From: Candidatus Fermentibacteraceae bacterium
Lineage (GTDB): Bacteria > Fermentibacterota > Fermentibacteria > Fermentibacterales > JCC-6
Length of the DNA stretch: 64,000 nucleotides
NCBI GenBank assembly: GCA_016744855.1
Contig: JADGDO010000008.1
Span: forward strand, 1-64,000
Direction of reading: 5' to 3'
The stretch's first letter is position 1. The number at the start of each line of letters is the position of its first letter. Positions 54,598 to 63,228 of this stretch are shown here, piece after piece. A program made the position numbers and the translations under genes. The notes under the pieces are model-generated. The model was not told where the DNA came from. It made no database searches and saw only the letters and a list, made by a program, of their open reading frames with translations.

Positions 54598-55020
54598 ATG
54601 AGACCGGAAACACCACAAATTACAGTAGACGCAATTATTGAAATCAGTGGGGGAATTGTCCTGGTAGAGAGGAAATACCCTCCTCTGGGATGGGCTATTC
54701 CAGGCGGATTTGTTGATCCGGGAGAAAGCCTTCTAGAAGCAGTAAAAAGAGAAGCCCTCGAGGAAACCAATCTTGAAATAGATGTAATCGACCTTTTTCA
54801 CATCTACTCCAAACCATGGAGAGACCCTAGAGGAGATACTGTCAGCGCGGTTTACTGGAGCTCTGCAACAGGTGAACCGATTGGAGGAGATGACGCTGCA
54901 AAGGCTGTTGTATTCTGTGAAAATGAGCTCCCGGAGAATATTGCTTTTGACCACAGAGAGATTCTGAGGCAATTCTTTCTCTGGAGAAAAACAGGAACCC
55001 GACCGGATCTGAGCCTGTAA
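54598..55020 (+). CDS. Nudix hydrolase
   Basis: A 140-residue Nudix protein. The Nudix box runs from GGFVDPGESLLEAVKREALE into EETNLEI at about residues 38-62. WAIPGGFVDPGE and the RDPRGDTVSAVYW segment are typical of ADP-ribose pyrophosphatase-like members. It hydrolyses a nucleoside diphosphate linked to another group; the substrate is not predictable. The ATG follows GGGAGGAATC. Confidence 0.92.
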   Translation: MRPETPQITVDAIIEISGGIVLVERKYPPLGWAIPGGFVDPGESLLEAVKREALEETNLEIDVIDLFHIYSKPWRDPRGDTVSAVYWSSATGEPIGGDDAAKAVVFCENELPENIAFDHREILRQFFLWRKTGTRPDLSL

Positions 55021-55121
55021 ACACTTGGATTATTGACTTCACAAGAAAGCTGTGCAATACTTCTCTACTTACCCCAGCGCCTTTTCAGTAATCGTTTCTC
55101 AAAACCTCTGATTGGAGTAAA

Positions 55122-56363
55122 ATGAAGTACTTTGGCTTGCTTTTATTGCTTATGCCTGTACTTGCACTTGCAAGTGTCCCATCGTTCCATGAACCGGTAA
55201 AGATTCAGGCCGATGGAGTTGATATTGATGTGGGTCTTATTGCCGAACCATTTATGGTAGACTGGGATTCAGACGGTGTTACTGACCTTCTTGTCGGGCA
55301 GTTCTCGCCAGGCAAAGTCAGTTTCTATAAGAATATCGGAACAAATCAGGCTCCGGAATTCACTTTCTCGAACTACCTTCAAGCTGACGGGTCCGATATC
55401 TCCGTCAGCGCTGGTTGATGCACCGGCGCTACAAATCCACAGGCTGTGGATTTCAATAACGACGGAATTCTTGACCTTCTTATCGGTGAAAGAGATGGTT
55501 ATTACAATTTCTATACAGGTAATGGCGATGGAACTCTTCATGCTTTAGACTATCCTGAAGACAATATGGGTAATCCCATCAACCGTAATTACAACTCAGC
55601 GGGATATCTTGATGACTGGAATGAAGATGGCTATATCGATTTCATAGCAGGAGGCTATGACAGTGAGTCATTAACCGGCGGATTGCTTCAGGTCTACTTG
55701 AACACCGGTGATGATATCACTTCCCCAGTTTGGGATGCAACTGTAATTGATCTTACATCAACAGTATGCAACAAGTGGAGAATTACTCACCAGACATATG
55801 ACCTTGATGGTGACGGTGACAAGGATCTCGTACTTGGTTACGAAATGGGCAATATCTGGTTCGCAGAAAACACCGGCACCAACAGCAATCCCTCATTCAA
55901 CGGCTATGTTCAACTGGTCTGTGATGGAGGAGACATAAACGTTTACACCACCTACAGTGAAGGTGGCGGTAGAGCCCGTGAAAACGTTGCCGACTACAAC
56001 GGCGACTACGTTCCGGACCTGCTTGTTGGATGTAACAGTGGATGGATTTACATGTTTGAAGGATATGGTACTGGAATAGAAGAGGAGTCATCCGCTGCAG
56101 TAGTAAGCGAATTCGGCATGACCCTCTCTGAGGTTCCAACAACAGGTCTCTTCTCGGTAAACCTAACTCTTCCATTTGCTTCACAGGCAAAGATAAGCAT
56201 CTTTGATGCGACAGGAAGATTGATAAACTCGAGCAACTCATCTTGCCAGAGCGGTTTCGGCTCCCTGCAGATGAATATTACTGACAGCCCCGCTGGAATG
56301 TATATTGTTTCTGCTACCGTTGACGGAATAACAGAAACGGCAAGATTGATTAAGATCAATTAG
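55122..56363 (+). CDS. Candidate selenoprotein: secreted FG-GAP/VCBS repeat protein with in-frame UGA (copy 1)
   Basis: A 413-residue exported protein if the TGA at 55416-55418 is read through as residue 99. The signal peptide is MKYFGLLLLLMPVLALAS. FG-GAP/VCBS calcium-type motifs lie on both sides of the TGA in one frame (DWDSDGVTDLLVG before; DFNNDGILDLLIG, DWNEDGYIDF, DLDGDGDKDLVLG after), and a T9SS-type domain ends the protein (FGMTLSEVPTTGLFSVNL, IFDATGRL). TGC (Cys) follows the TGA, giving a Sec-Cys pair in SAG-U-C-TGATNP. The downstream part has no ribosome site of its own, only a GTG inside a hairpin. A homologue 146 bases downstream keeps the TGA. Confidence 0.8.
55407..55453 (+). 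promoter_or_regulatory. Candidate bacterial SECIS element (copy 1)
   Basis: Two adjacent hairpins. (a) AGCGCTGGT (55407-55415) pairs with ACCGGCGCT (55422-55430), nine pairs with one G-U, with TGATGC, including the UGA, as the loop. (b) AAATCCAC (55433-55440), loop AGGCT (55441-55445), GTGGATTT (55446-55453), eight perfect pairs. Hairpin b starts 14 bases after the UGA and its loop has GG at positions 2-3; the E. coli fdhF element has loop AGGUCU starting 17 bases after its UGA. Bacterial SECIS elements place a loop G in the first two positions about 16-37 bases after UGA. Confidence 0.75.
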
Positions 56364-56377
56364 TTACACTGTTCTAA

Positions 56378-56413
56378 AGGGGCATTCCGGTTTTCCGGAG
56401 TGCCCCTATTTTT
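56378..56413 (+). terminator. Rho-independent terminator
   Basis: GGGGCATTCCGG, loop TTTT, CCGGAGTGCCCC (one G-U pair), then TATTTTTC; it separates the two candidate selenoprotein genes into distinct transcripts. Confidence 0.88.
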
Positions 56414-56508
56414 CTGAAGGTATTGACCATTCAAATCGCAAGCAGAATACTACTTGTATGCGCTAAGAATTATTCTGCAATAGTTTCTCGAAACACACAA
56501 GGAGAAAA

Positions 56509-57747
56509 ATGAAAAACTTTGTATTGTTACTGTGCTTACCTCTGCTTGCTCTTGCCTCTGTACCTTCATTTCATGAAGGAGTGAAGATTCAGGCAGATGG
56601 AACAGATATTGATGTTGGCCTTATTGCCGAACCGTTCATGGTAGACTGGGACGGAGACGGAGTAACTGATCTTCTTGTAGGACAGTTTGCACCGGGTAAA
56701 ATTAGTTTTTATAAGAATATCGGGACAAATCAAGTTCCGGAATTCACTTTCTCAAACTACCTTCAAGCTGATGGATCCGATATCTCCCTCAGCGCTGGTT
56801 GATGCACCGGTGCAACAAATCCACAGGCTGTGGATTTCAATAACGATGGTATACTTGATCTTCTTGTCGGTGAAAGAGATGGCTATTACAATTTCTATAC
56901 CGGTAACGGCGACGGAACTCTTCATGCGCTTGCCTTGCCTGAAGACAATATGGGAAATCCCATCAACCGTAATTACAACTCAGCGGGATATCTTGATGAC
57001 TGGAATGAAGATGGCTATATCGATTTCATCGCTGGGGGCTACAACACCGAGACAAGTTCCGGTGGACTTCTTCAGGTATACCTGAATACCGGTGATGATA
57101 TTACTTCCCCTGTATGGGACGCAAATGTAATTGATCTCACTTCCACTGTATGCAACAAGTGGAGAATTACCCACCAGACATACGATTTTGATGGTGATGG
57201 AGATAAGGATATTGTAATGGGCTACGAAATGGGAGATGTCTGGTTCGCTGAAAACATCGGCACCAACAGCAACCCTGAGTTTGACGGGTATGTGCCAATT
57301 GTATGCGATAATGGCGTTATAGACATGTCATCAACTGCATATGAAGGCGGCGGCAGAGCACGTGAGAATGTTGCTGACTACAATGGCGATTACGTTCCTG
57401 ATCTGCTTGTTGGATGCAACAGCGGCTGGATCTATTACTTTGAAGGCTACGGAACAGCTATAGAGGGTGAAACATCCGCTACAGTTGTAAGCGATTTCGG
57501 CATGACCCTTTCTGAAGTTCCAACCACCGGTCTATTCTCGGTAAACCTAACACTTCCATATGCTTCACAGGCAGAGATAAATATCTTTGATGCAACAGGA
57601 AGATTGATTGACTCGAGCAACTCATATTGCCAGAGTGGCTTCGGCTCTCTGCAGATGAACATTACCAGCAGCCCTGCTGGAATGTATATGGTTACTGCTT
57701 CTGTAGAGGGAATTACTGAAACAGCTAGATTGATTAAGATCAATTAG
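56509..57747 (+). CDS. Candidate selenoprotein: secreted FG-GAP/VCBS repeat protein with in-frame UGA (copy 2)
   Basis: A 412-residue paralogue of the 55122-56363 protein with residue 98 encoded by TGA at 56800-56802. Signal peptide, FG-GAP motifs and T9SS-type C-terminus match copy 1. The TGA, the following TGC and the next eight residues (TGATNPQA) are identical in position, while many other codons differ silently (GGC/GGT, GCT/GCA, GGA/GGT) and some residues differ. A decaying pseudogene would not keep the frame and the stop in the same place in both copies. The gene has its own ribosome site (AAGGAG before ATG 56509) and a terminator on each side. Confidence 0.8.
56791..56837 (+). promoter_or_regulatory. 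Candidate bacterial SECIS element (copy 2)
   Basis: Same arrangement as copy 1. Hairpin a: AGCGCTGGT (56791-56799) with ACCGGTGCA (56806-56814), eight pairs including G-U pairs, the terminal pair lost, with UGAUGC in the loop. Hairpin b: AAATCCAC (56817-56824), loop AGGCT (56825-56829), GTGGATTT (56830-56837), eight perfect pairs and unchanged. The stretch from ACA before the hairpin to AATAAC after it is identical in both genes although flanking codons carry silent changes. Confidence 0.75.
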
Positions 57748-57759
57748 TTTCTCAACGCA

Positions 57760-57796
57760 AAAAGGGGCAAACCTATTTTTCGGTTTGCCCCTTTTT
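57760..57796. terminator. Bidirectional rho-independent terminator
   Basis: AAAAAGGGGCAAACC and GGTTTGCCCCTTTTT around an eight-base loop, between convergent genes. Confidence 0.93.
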
Positions 57797-57805
57797 ACGG
57801 GTATT

Positions 57806-58840
57806 CTAAAGATACAGGGAACTGAGACTACGTCCTTCGTTAATTCTCTTTATAGCTTCAGCAAACACATGCGCAACCGAAAGAACCTCAATCTTATCGA
57901 CAGGGCCACCATTAACTCTTTCGGCTTCCTTCCTGTCAAATTCTACAGTGTCCGTGATATAAAGCTTCGTTATAGGGCTATCCTGAATGCGTTTCACACC
58001 TTCTCCGCTGAGAATTGGATGTGTTATAAAAGCATAAATGTCAGTAGCTCCCCTTGCTGCAACGGTTTCCGCACAAAGAATCAGGCTTTTCCCGCTAAGA
58101 ATTTCATCATCTGCCATCAGAACAGTTCTGTCCGAGAGATCGTCGAGCCCTTCAACTGTTCTTACCAGGGGGGTCTCGGAGTCATCAACACGCATTTTCT
58201 TTACATAACCGGTGGTGACGTCAGGAATGCCCCCTGCGTCCTTGATTCCCTTTGCAGTGTGAAGTGCCAGGAAGTCGTTATCAAGAATACTTCCGGAATC
58301 AGGTGCAACAAATGCCAGCTTCTTCAACCCCATTCCTAGAATCTTTTGAATGAAAACAGTGTTTGCATGAAGTTGGTCTACCGGGATGTTGCTAAAACCC
58401 TGGCATTGTGGAGAATGCAATGTCATTGCCAGAACTCTGTCAGCTTTTACTGCTTCGAGGAGCTCAAAGATCATTTTTGAAGTAATGGCAATTCTCGGCT
58501 TATCCTTTTTGTCACTTCTGGCGTAGGGGAAGTAAGGGGTAACGGCTGTAATTCTGCCAGCACTGTCTTTAAGAGCGCTAATCATCTGAAGAAGTTCCAG
58601 AATATCCCCGGAAACCGTTCTGTAGGCGTCAGTTTTGTTCTGAAATACGGATCTCTCTCCCGATTGGATAACGAACAGGTCCTTCTCCCTGACTGTTCCT
58701 CCGGGAAAATTAACCATCATGTTACCGTTGGAGAAGTCATGGAATTCCACAGGTTCAGGTTCAATACCCAAAATCGTGCATATATCTTCTGTAAGTTTAG
58801 AACTGGCTCTTCCGGAACATATTGCTATGCTTCCATACAT
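57806..58840 (-). CDS. Ribose-phosphate pyrophosphokinase-family protein
   Basis: A 344-residue PRPP synthetase homologue, about 25 residues longer than typical Prs. Family stretches are visible in altered form: PYFPYARSDKKDKPRIAITSK (usually PYYGYARQDRK), FVAPDSGS (usually SPDxGG), and the PRPP-binding loop MADDEILSGKS, where most enzymes have DDIIDTGGT. It probably makes PRPP from ribose 5-phosphate and ATP. The changed PRPP loop makes a divergent subclass or another phosphoribosyl role possible. The ATG follows GAGGGGAACTCAGG. Confidence 0.82.
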   Translation of the reverse strand: MYGSIAICSGRASSKLTEDICTILGIEPEPVEFHDFSNGNMMVNFPGGTVREKDLFVIQSGERSVFQNKTDAYRTVSGDILELLQMISALKDSAGRITAVTPYFPYARSDKKDKPRIAITSKMIFELLEAVKADRVLAMTLHSPQCQGFSNIPVDQLHANTVFIQKILGMGLKKLAFVAPDSGSILDNDFLALHTAKGIKDAGGIPDVTTGYVKKMRVDDSETPLVRTVEGLDDLSDRTVLMADDEILSGKSLILCAETVAARGATDIYAFITHPILSGEGVKRIQDSPITKLYITDTVEFDRKEAERVNGGPVDKIEVLSVAHVFAEAIKRINEGRSLSSLYL

Positions 58841-58861
58841 CCTGAGTTCCCCTCGTTTAAT

Positions 58862-59326
58862 CTACTGGCTAAGAGCTGCCAGTTCTGCGGCCGTCTCATC
58901 AATTGTGCCGAATATAACCTGAAGCATAGCTGAAAAAGCCTCGAGACCAACACCATTCTCGGTGGAGAATGTGTAGGTGCAGATGATTTCACCTGTTGTT
59001 ATATCATGCTCGAATTTTACAAAGGGATAGGTTGAGTTTAGTTCAGCAAGTTTAGCAAAGGCTGCTGCTCTGCCGGCACCTGATGCAGGAACAAGACCTG
59101 GAGTAGGTCCGGCCATGAAGCAGGCTTCCATTGAAGCATTAACTTCAATGTAGAAAATAGGGAAAGCTTCACCACTGGTGGAATCTTCAGCAAGAAGCCA
59201 GAAAACACCCTCTTCTTCCTCATAGGCAGCACCAAGCTGGTCGAGATATCCGGCTACAGTAGCCGTTGACAAAGCGGCAAAGGAAACTGTTGCTAAAACC
59301 AGAACTGATAAAATTGTGATTTTCAT
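58862..59326 (-). CDS. Small exported protein, YbjN-like
   Basis: A 154-residue protein with a signal peptide (MKITILSVLVLATVSFAALS). The rest (VAGYLDQLGAAYEEEEGVFW, IFYIEVNASMEACFM, AAAFAKLAELNSTYPFVKFE, GEIICTYTF, GVGLEAFSAMLQVIFGTIDE) resembles the YbjN/type III chaperone-like fold. Function unknown. It precedes the Prs homologue on the same strand, 22 bases upstream, so the two may be co-transcribed. It is divergent from the methylmalonyl-CoA operon. Confidence 0.7.
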   Translation of the reverse strand: MKITILSVLVLATVSFAALSTATVAGYLDQLGAAYEEEEGVFWLLAEDSTSGEAFPIFYIEVNASMEACFMAGPTPGLVPASGAGRAAAFAKLAELNSTYPFVKFEHDITTGEIICTYTFSTENGVGLEAFSAMLQVIFGTIDETAAELAALSQ

Positions 59327-59504
59327 GAAATCCTCCGGTTGTTAAATAGATTGTTATTTGAGCGAATCCTGCGTACCCCTTAATATGCTTACCTTTCCTG
59401 ATTTTGGCGAGTGCCGTGATGAATCTTTACAAAAGCGTCTCATTGTTCTAGATTCGGGTATTCTTTTGTTATGTAAATATATACTGGCTTCTTTAGGAGG
59501 CATA

Positions 59505-59906
59505 ATGAATCGTAAAATTAGAGTATTAATAGGTAAGCCCGGTCTGGATGGACACGATAGAGGTGCGAAGTACATTGCTCGCGCCCTAAGAGATGCGGGT
59601 ATGGAAGTGGTATACACAGGAATCAGACAGACTCCGGCAGCTATTGCAGACGCAGCAATACAAGAGGATGTTGATTTCGTGGGTATCTCCCTTCTCTCCG
59701 GTGCCCATAACCATCTATTCCCGGAAGTTGCTCGCATTCTTCGTGAAAAAGATGCATCAGACATCATCCTTTTCGGCGGTGGCGTCATTCCCGAGGAAGA
59801 CATTCCAGGCCTCAAAGAAGCAGGTTACTCTGCTATTTTCACCCCTGGAACTCCCGCAAGCGAAGTTGTTGATTTCATCAACCTTCAGATGGAGAAAAGG
59901 CAGTAA
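59505..59906 (+). CDS. Methylmalonyl-CoA mutase B12-binding (small) subunit
   Basis: A 133-residue protein consisting only of the cobalamin-binding domain. The ATG at 59505 follows AGGAGG. It has [12 protein letters not shown] with the axial His17, [26 protein letters not shown] and [11 protein letters not shown], the family pattern. It must pair with a separate catalytic large subunit, which is not encoded in this window. It starts the methylmalonyl-CoA operon; mutase interconverts succinyl-CoA and methylmalonyl-CoA. Confidence 0.93.
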   Translation: MNRKIRVLIGKPGLDGHDRGAKYIARALRDAGMEVVYTGIRQTPAAIADAAIQEDVDFVGISLLSGAHNHLFPEVARILREKDASDIILFGGGVIPEEDIPGLKEAGYSAIFTPGTPASEVVDFINLQMEKRQ

Positions 59907-59912
59907 CTTCCA

Positions 59913-60869
59913 ATGACCTCAACAGCCGGTATTATCCGGAGTGTCTGTGAAGGTTCCATACGGGCGATAGCTCGTACATTAACCCGGGTAGAAAACGGTA
60001 GCCCTGATTCCGTTGATATTCTTGATGGTCTCTTCGGAAAACAGCAAGGGTTTACCCTCGGCGTTACCGGCCCTCCGGGAGCTGGCAAGAGTACTCTTGT
60101 GAACAGAATGATTACCCGTTACCGCTCAACAGACAACTCCGTTGGTGTAATTGCAGTAGACCCTTCCTCGCCGTACACAGGCGGTGCTCTACTGGGAGAT
60201 CGCATCCGAATGCAATCTCACGCCACCGATCCAAAAGTTTTCATTAGGAGTATGGGAAGCAGAGGGCATCTTGGAGGTCTCTCTGGAGCAACCAGAGATG
60301 CATCTTGTGTTTTCTCTGCAGCAGGATACAGTCCTGTTATCATCGAAACAGTGGGAGTTGGACAAGCTGAAGTCGAAGTCGCCGATCTGGCCGACATAAC
60401 CCTTCTTGTTCTTGTTCCGGGCCTCGGAGATGATGTCCAGTCAATGAAAGCCGGCATAATGGAAATCGGTGATATTATTGTTCTGAATAAGGCAGACAGG
60501 AATGGTATAGATCAGCTCGAAAGTTATGTGAAAGCAAGCCTCGAGTTGATGCCTTCAACCATGGAAAGACCCGAAGTGGTCAGAATATCTGCAGCAAACG
60601 GTGAAGGTTTGGATGAACTCTGGGAGGCTATAGACAGACTTCTTCTGAAAATCACCAGGGAAGAAAGAAAGAACAGATCCGCAATACAAACTCTTAATGG
60701 AATTCTTGAAGAAACTGGAAGAAATTTCTCTGAAAAACTGCTTGATGTAGAATACAATGGCAGAGATGCCGCCGAAAGGCTTATCTTATCCGGAAAGGCA
60801 TCACCGTATGCCGTAGGAAAAAAACTGCTGGCAGCGGCAGAAAGGATGTTCCAACACGATGAATGCTAA
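59913..60869 (+). CDS. meaB: MeaB/ArgK-family GTPase, mutase chaperone
   Basis: A 318-residue G3E GTPase. The P-loop is GPPGAGKS at 53-60; VDPSSPYTGGALLGDR, IETVGVGQAEVEVADL and LNKAD follow. MeaB protects and reloads cobalamin on methylmalonyl-CoA mutase. The ATG lies seven bases after the mutase subunit stop, and its 3' end overlaps the epimerase gene by 11 bases, so all are coupled in one operon. Confidence 0.96.
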   Translation: MTSTAGIIRSVCEGSIRAIARTLTRVENGSPDSVDILDGLFGKQQGFTLGVTGPPGAGKSTLVNRMITRYRSTDNSVGVIAVDPSSPYTGGALLGDRIRMQSHATDPKVFIRSMGSRGHLGGLSGATRDASCVFSAAGYSPVIIETVGVGQAEVEVADLADITLLVLVPGLGDDVQSMKAGIMEIGDIIVLNKADRNGIDQLESYVKASLELMPSTMERPEVVRISAANGEGLDELWEAIDRLLLKITREERKNRSAIQTLNGILEETGRNFSEKLLDVEYNGRDAAERLILSGKASPYAVGKKLLAAAERMFQHDEC

Positions 60870-61260
60870 CAAGATAGACCATATTGGAATCGCAGTAAAC
60901 AGTGTTGAAGAATCTTCAATCTTCTATCGGGATGTGCTCGGACTCGAGTTTCTCGGTGTTGAGGAAGTTCCCTCACAAAAAGTTAAAGTTGCAATGTTTA
61001 AAATTGGAGAGAGCAAAATAGAGCTCCTGGAACCGACTTCCCCAGACAGTTCCATCGCCGTTTTCCTCGAGAAAAAGGGTGAGGGAATGCACCACATTGC
61101 CTACAGTGTTACTGATGCGTCCGGAGCTGTAACTGAACTAATTGAAAAAGAAGTAAGAATGATCGATAAAGAGCCCAGGCCGGGAGCCGGTGGATCCAAA
61201 ATTGCTTTCATCCATCCTAAGGCAAGTGGCAGAGTACTTACTGAACTCTGCGAACACTGA
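60859..61260 (+). CDS. mce: Methylmalonyl-CoA epimerase
   Basis: A 133-residue vicinal-oxygen-chelate protein of typical length. KIDHIGIAVNSVEESSIFY provides the first metal His, KIELLEPTSPDS and GMHHIAYSV the next ligands, and RVLTELCEH ends the second module. It interconverts R- and S-methylmalonyl-CoA between mutase and decarboxylase. It overlaps meaB by 11 bases. Confidence 0.96.
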   Translation: MNANKIDHIGIAVNSVEESSIFYRDVLGLEFLGVEEVPSQKVKVAMFKIGESKIELLEPTSPDSSIAVFLEKKGEGMHHIAYSVTDASGAVTELIEKEVRMIDKEPRPGAGGSKIAFIHPKASGRVLTELCEH

Positions 61261-61279
61261 GGGGAAAGGGTAAACAAGA

Positions 61280-62830
61280 ATGAGCTCAATTGAAAAAGCC
61301 GAACAACTCAGGAAGCTTAGAGAAGAAGCACTTCTGGGAGGCGGCGAAAAAAGAATAGAAAAGCAGCATGCTAAAGGGAAACTAACTGCCAGAGAGAGAG
61401 TTGATCTTCTTCTGGATGAAGGAAGTTTTGAAGAATTTGACATGCTGAAAAAGCACCGCTGCACAAATTTCGGGCTTGAGAAGCAGCAGTTCCCGGGTGA
61501 TGGTGTAGTTACAGGATACGGCACAATCGACGGCAGACTCGTTTATGTATTCAGCCAGGACTTCACAGTGATGGGTGGATCTCTCTCAGAGACATTCGCT
61601 GAAAAAATTCTGAAGGTAATGGAAATGGCTGCAATGAATGGAGCTCCTCTGATCGGACTCAACGATTCGGGTGGAGCAAGAATCCAAGAGGGCATTGAAA
61701 GCCTCGCAGGATACGGGGACATCTTCCTCAAAAATGTCATGTTCTCCGGTGTTATTCCTCAGATATCTGCCATCCTCGGACCCTGTGCCGGTGGTGCTGT
61801 ATACAGCCCTGCCATTACAGACTTCACGATCATGGTAGAAAACACAAGTTATATGTTTGTAACAGGTCCGGAAGTTGTTAAGTCTGTTACCGGAGAAGAT
61901 GTAACAAAGGACGAACTTGGCGGAGCCCATATTCACGGAGGAAGAAGCGGTGTTGCTCATCTTATCAGCAAAACAGAGCAGGAAGCCCTTCAACTTATCC
62001 GAAAGCTCGTGAGCTACATTCCTCAGAACAACATGGAAGATCCCATATCCTTACCGGCGACAGACCCTGTAGACAGAATAGAAAGCTGGCTTGATGAGTT
62101 CATACCGGAAAATCCCAACAAGCCATACGATATGAGGAAAGTAATCGGTGGAATTCTTGATCACGGCGAATTTCTTGAAGTTCAAAGAATGTATGCCCAG
62201 AACATCATAATAGGTTTTGGAAGAATGAACGGTAAATCTGTCGGACTTGTTGCAAATCAGCCGGCCTACCTTGCAGGAGTTCTGGACAATGATGCATCAA
62301 TAAAGGCTGCAAGATTTATTAGATTTTGCGACGCCTTTAATATTCCTGTAGTAACTCTTGTAGATGTTCCTGGATTCATGCCTGGAACAAAGCAGGAGTA
62401 CGGTGGAATCATCAAGAATGGTGCCAAACTTCTCTATGCATACGCCGAAGCAACTGTTCCTAAGATCACTGTAATCACCAGGAAAGCCTATGGTGGTGCA
62501 TACGATGTGATGTCTTCCAAGCATTTGGGTGCAGATGTTAACTTTGCCTGGCCCACAGCAGAAATTGCTGTCATGGGGCCGGATGGCGCGGTCAACATAA
62601 TTTTCCGAAAAGAACTTGCTAATGCAGAGGATCCTGTTGCAAAGAAAGCTGAACTTGTTAAAGAGTACCGTGACAAGTTTGCAAATCCATACAATGCAGC
62701 TGGAAGAGGATACATTGATGATGTTATTCTTCCCTCTAACACCAGATTCCGCATCATCAAGAGCCTGGAGATGCTTGACTCCAAAAGACAGATTGTTCCC
62801 GCTAAAAAACACGGAAACATTCCTCTATAA
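61280..62830 (+). CDS. mmdA: Methylmalonyl-CoA decarboxylase alpha / propionyl-CoA carboxylase beta subunit
   Basis: A 516-residue carboxyltransferase. Family stretches include [87 protein letters not shown] and [17 protein letters not shown]. Here it is followed by OadG-like, biotin-carrier and OadB-like genes, which points to a Na+-pumping methylmalonyl-CoA decarboxylase rather than an ATP-using carboxylase. Its stop overlaps the next ATG (TAATG at 62828-62832). Confidence 0.95.
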   Translation: MSSIEKAEQLRKLREEALLGGGEKRIEKQHAKGKLTARERVDLLLDEGSFEEFDMLKKHRCTNFGLEKQQFPGDGVVTGYGTIDGRLVYVFSQDFTVMGGSLSETFAEKILKVMEMAAMNGAPLIGLNDSGGARIQEGIESLAGYGDIFLKNVMFSGVIPQISAILGPCAGGAVYSPAITDFTIMVENTSYMFVTGPEVVKSVTGEDVTKDELGGAHIHGGRSGVAHLISKTEQEALQLIRKLVSYIPQNNMEDPISLPATDPVDRIESWLDEFIPENPNKPYDMRKVIGGILDHGEFLEVQRMYAQNIIIGFGRMNGKSVGLVANQPAYLAGVLDNDASIKAARFIRFCDAFNIPVVTLVDVPGFMPGTKQEYGGIIKNGAKLLYAYAEATVPKITVITRKAYGGAYDVMSSKHLGADVNFAWPTAEIAVMGPDGAVNIIFRKELANAEDPVAKKAELVKEYRDKFANPYNAAGRGYIDDVILPSNTRFRIIKSLEMLDSKRQIVPAKKHGNIPL

Positions 62831-63228
62831 TGGTAGCAGCAACACTACTTCAGACGCTGTTGTCAGCAGTTGAGCCTGATCTTCTTGCGATTGGTGTCAG
62901 AATATCTGTTATCGGTATGACAATAGTCTTTTCCGGTCTTGTTATTCTGTCGCTTTCTCTGCCGCTTATCAAAAGACTAGCAGAAGGCAAAAAAAAGAAA
63001 TCAGAGCACAATGAAGCCACAACACTTGGTACCGGAGAACTGACAGAAGAGGAAATTGTTGCAATAACAGTTGCAATACACGCTCACTTCGCAAAGATCA
63101 GCCGGATTGAAGATATGCAACTAACCTGGGAGATGTATGACAGACCTTATTCTCCCTGGAGACTTGCGGGAAGATCAAGAATTCTGATGGATCGAACCGC
63201 ATTCAGCCAAAGGAACAGGAGCCGGTAA
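62830..63228 (+). CDS. OadG-family gamma subunit of sodium-pump decarboxylase
   Basis: A 132-residue protein with one N-terminal TM helix (LAIGVRISVIGMTIVFSGLVILSLSL) and a charged, Lys-rich linker (EGKKKKSEHNE), matching the OadG/MmdD type. The C-terminal part (EEEIVAITVAIHAHFAKI, YSPWRLAGRSRILMDR) is typical of longer family members. It assembles the decarboxylase complex on the membrane and may bind metal. Both ends overlap neighbours by one base. Confidence 0.88.
   Translation: MVAATLLQTLLSAVEPDLLAIGVRISVIGMTIVFSGLVILSLSLPLIKRLAEGKKKKSEHNEATTLGTGELTEEEIVAITVAIHAHFAKISRIEDMQLTWEMYDRPYSPWRLAGRSRILMDRTAFSQRNRSR

Noticed and set aside
55122-56363. Two separate genes or a broken pseudogene at the TGA
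   Set aside because: The second part has no ribosome site, its only early start is a GTG inside a hairpin, and an FG-GAP repeat protein would be split mid-domain; the paralogue has the same layout and neither copy has other damage.
55122-57747. TGA reassigned genome-wide (as to Gly in SR1/Gracilibacteria or Trp in Mycoplasma)
   Set aside because: TGA is a normal stop in many genes here, for example at 13208-13210, 8360-8362 and 31158-31160, several in ATGA overlaps with the next start.
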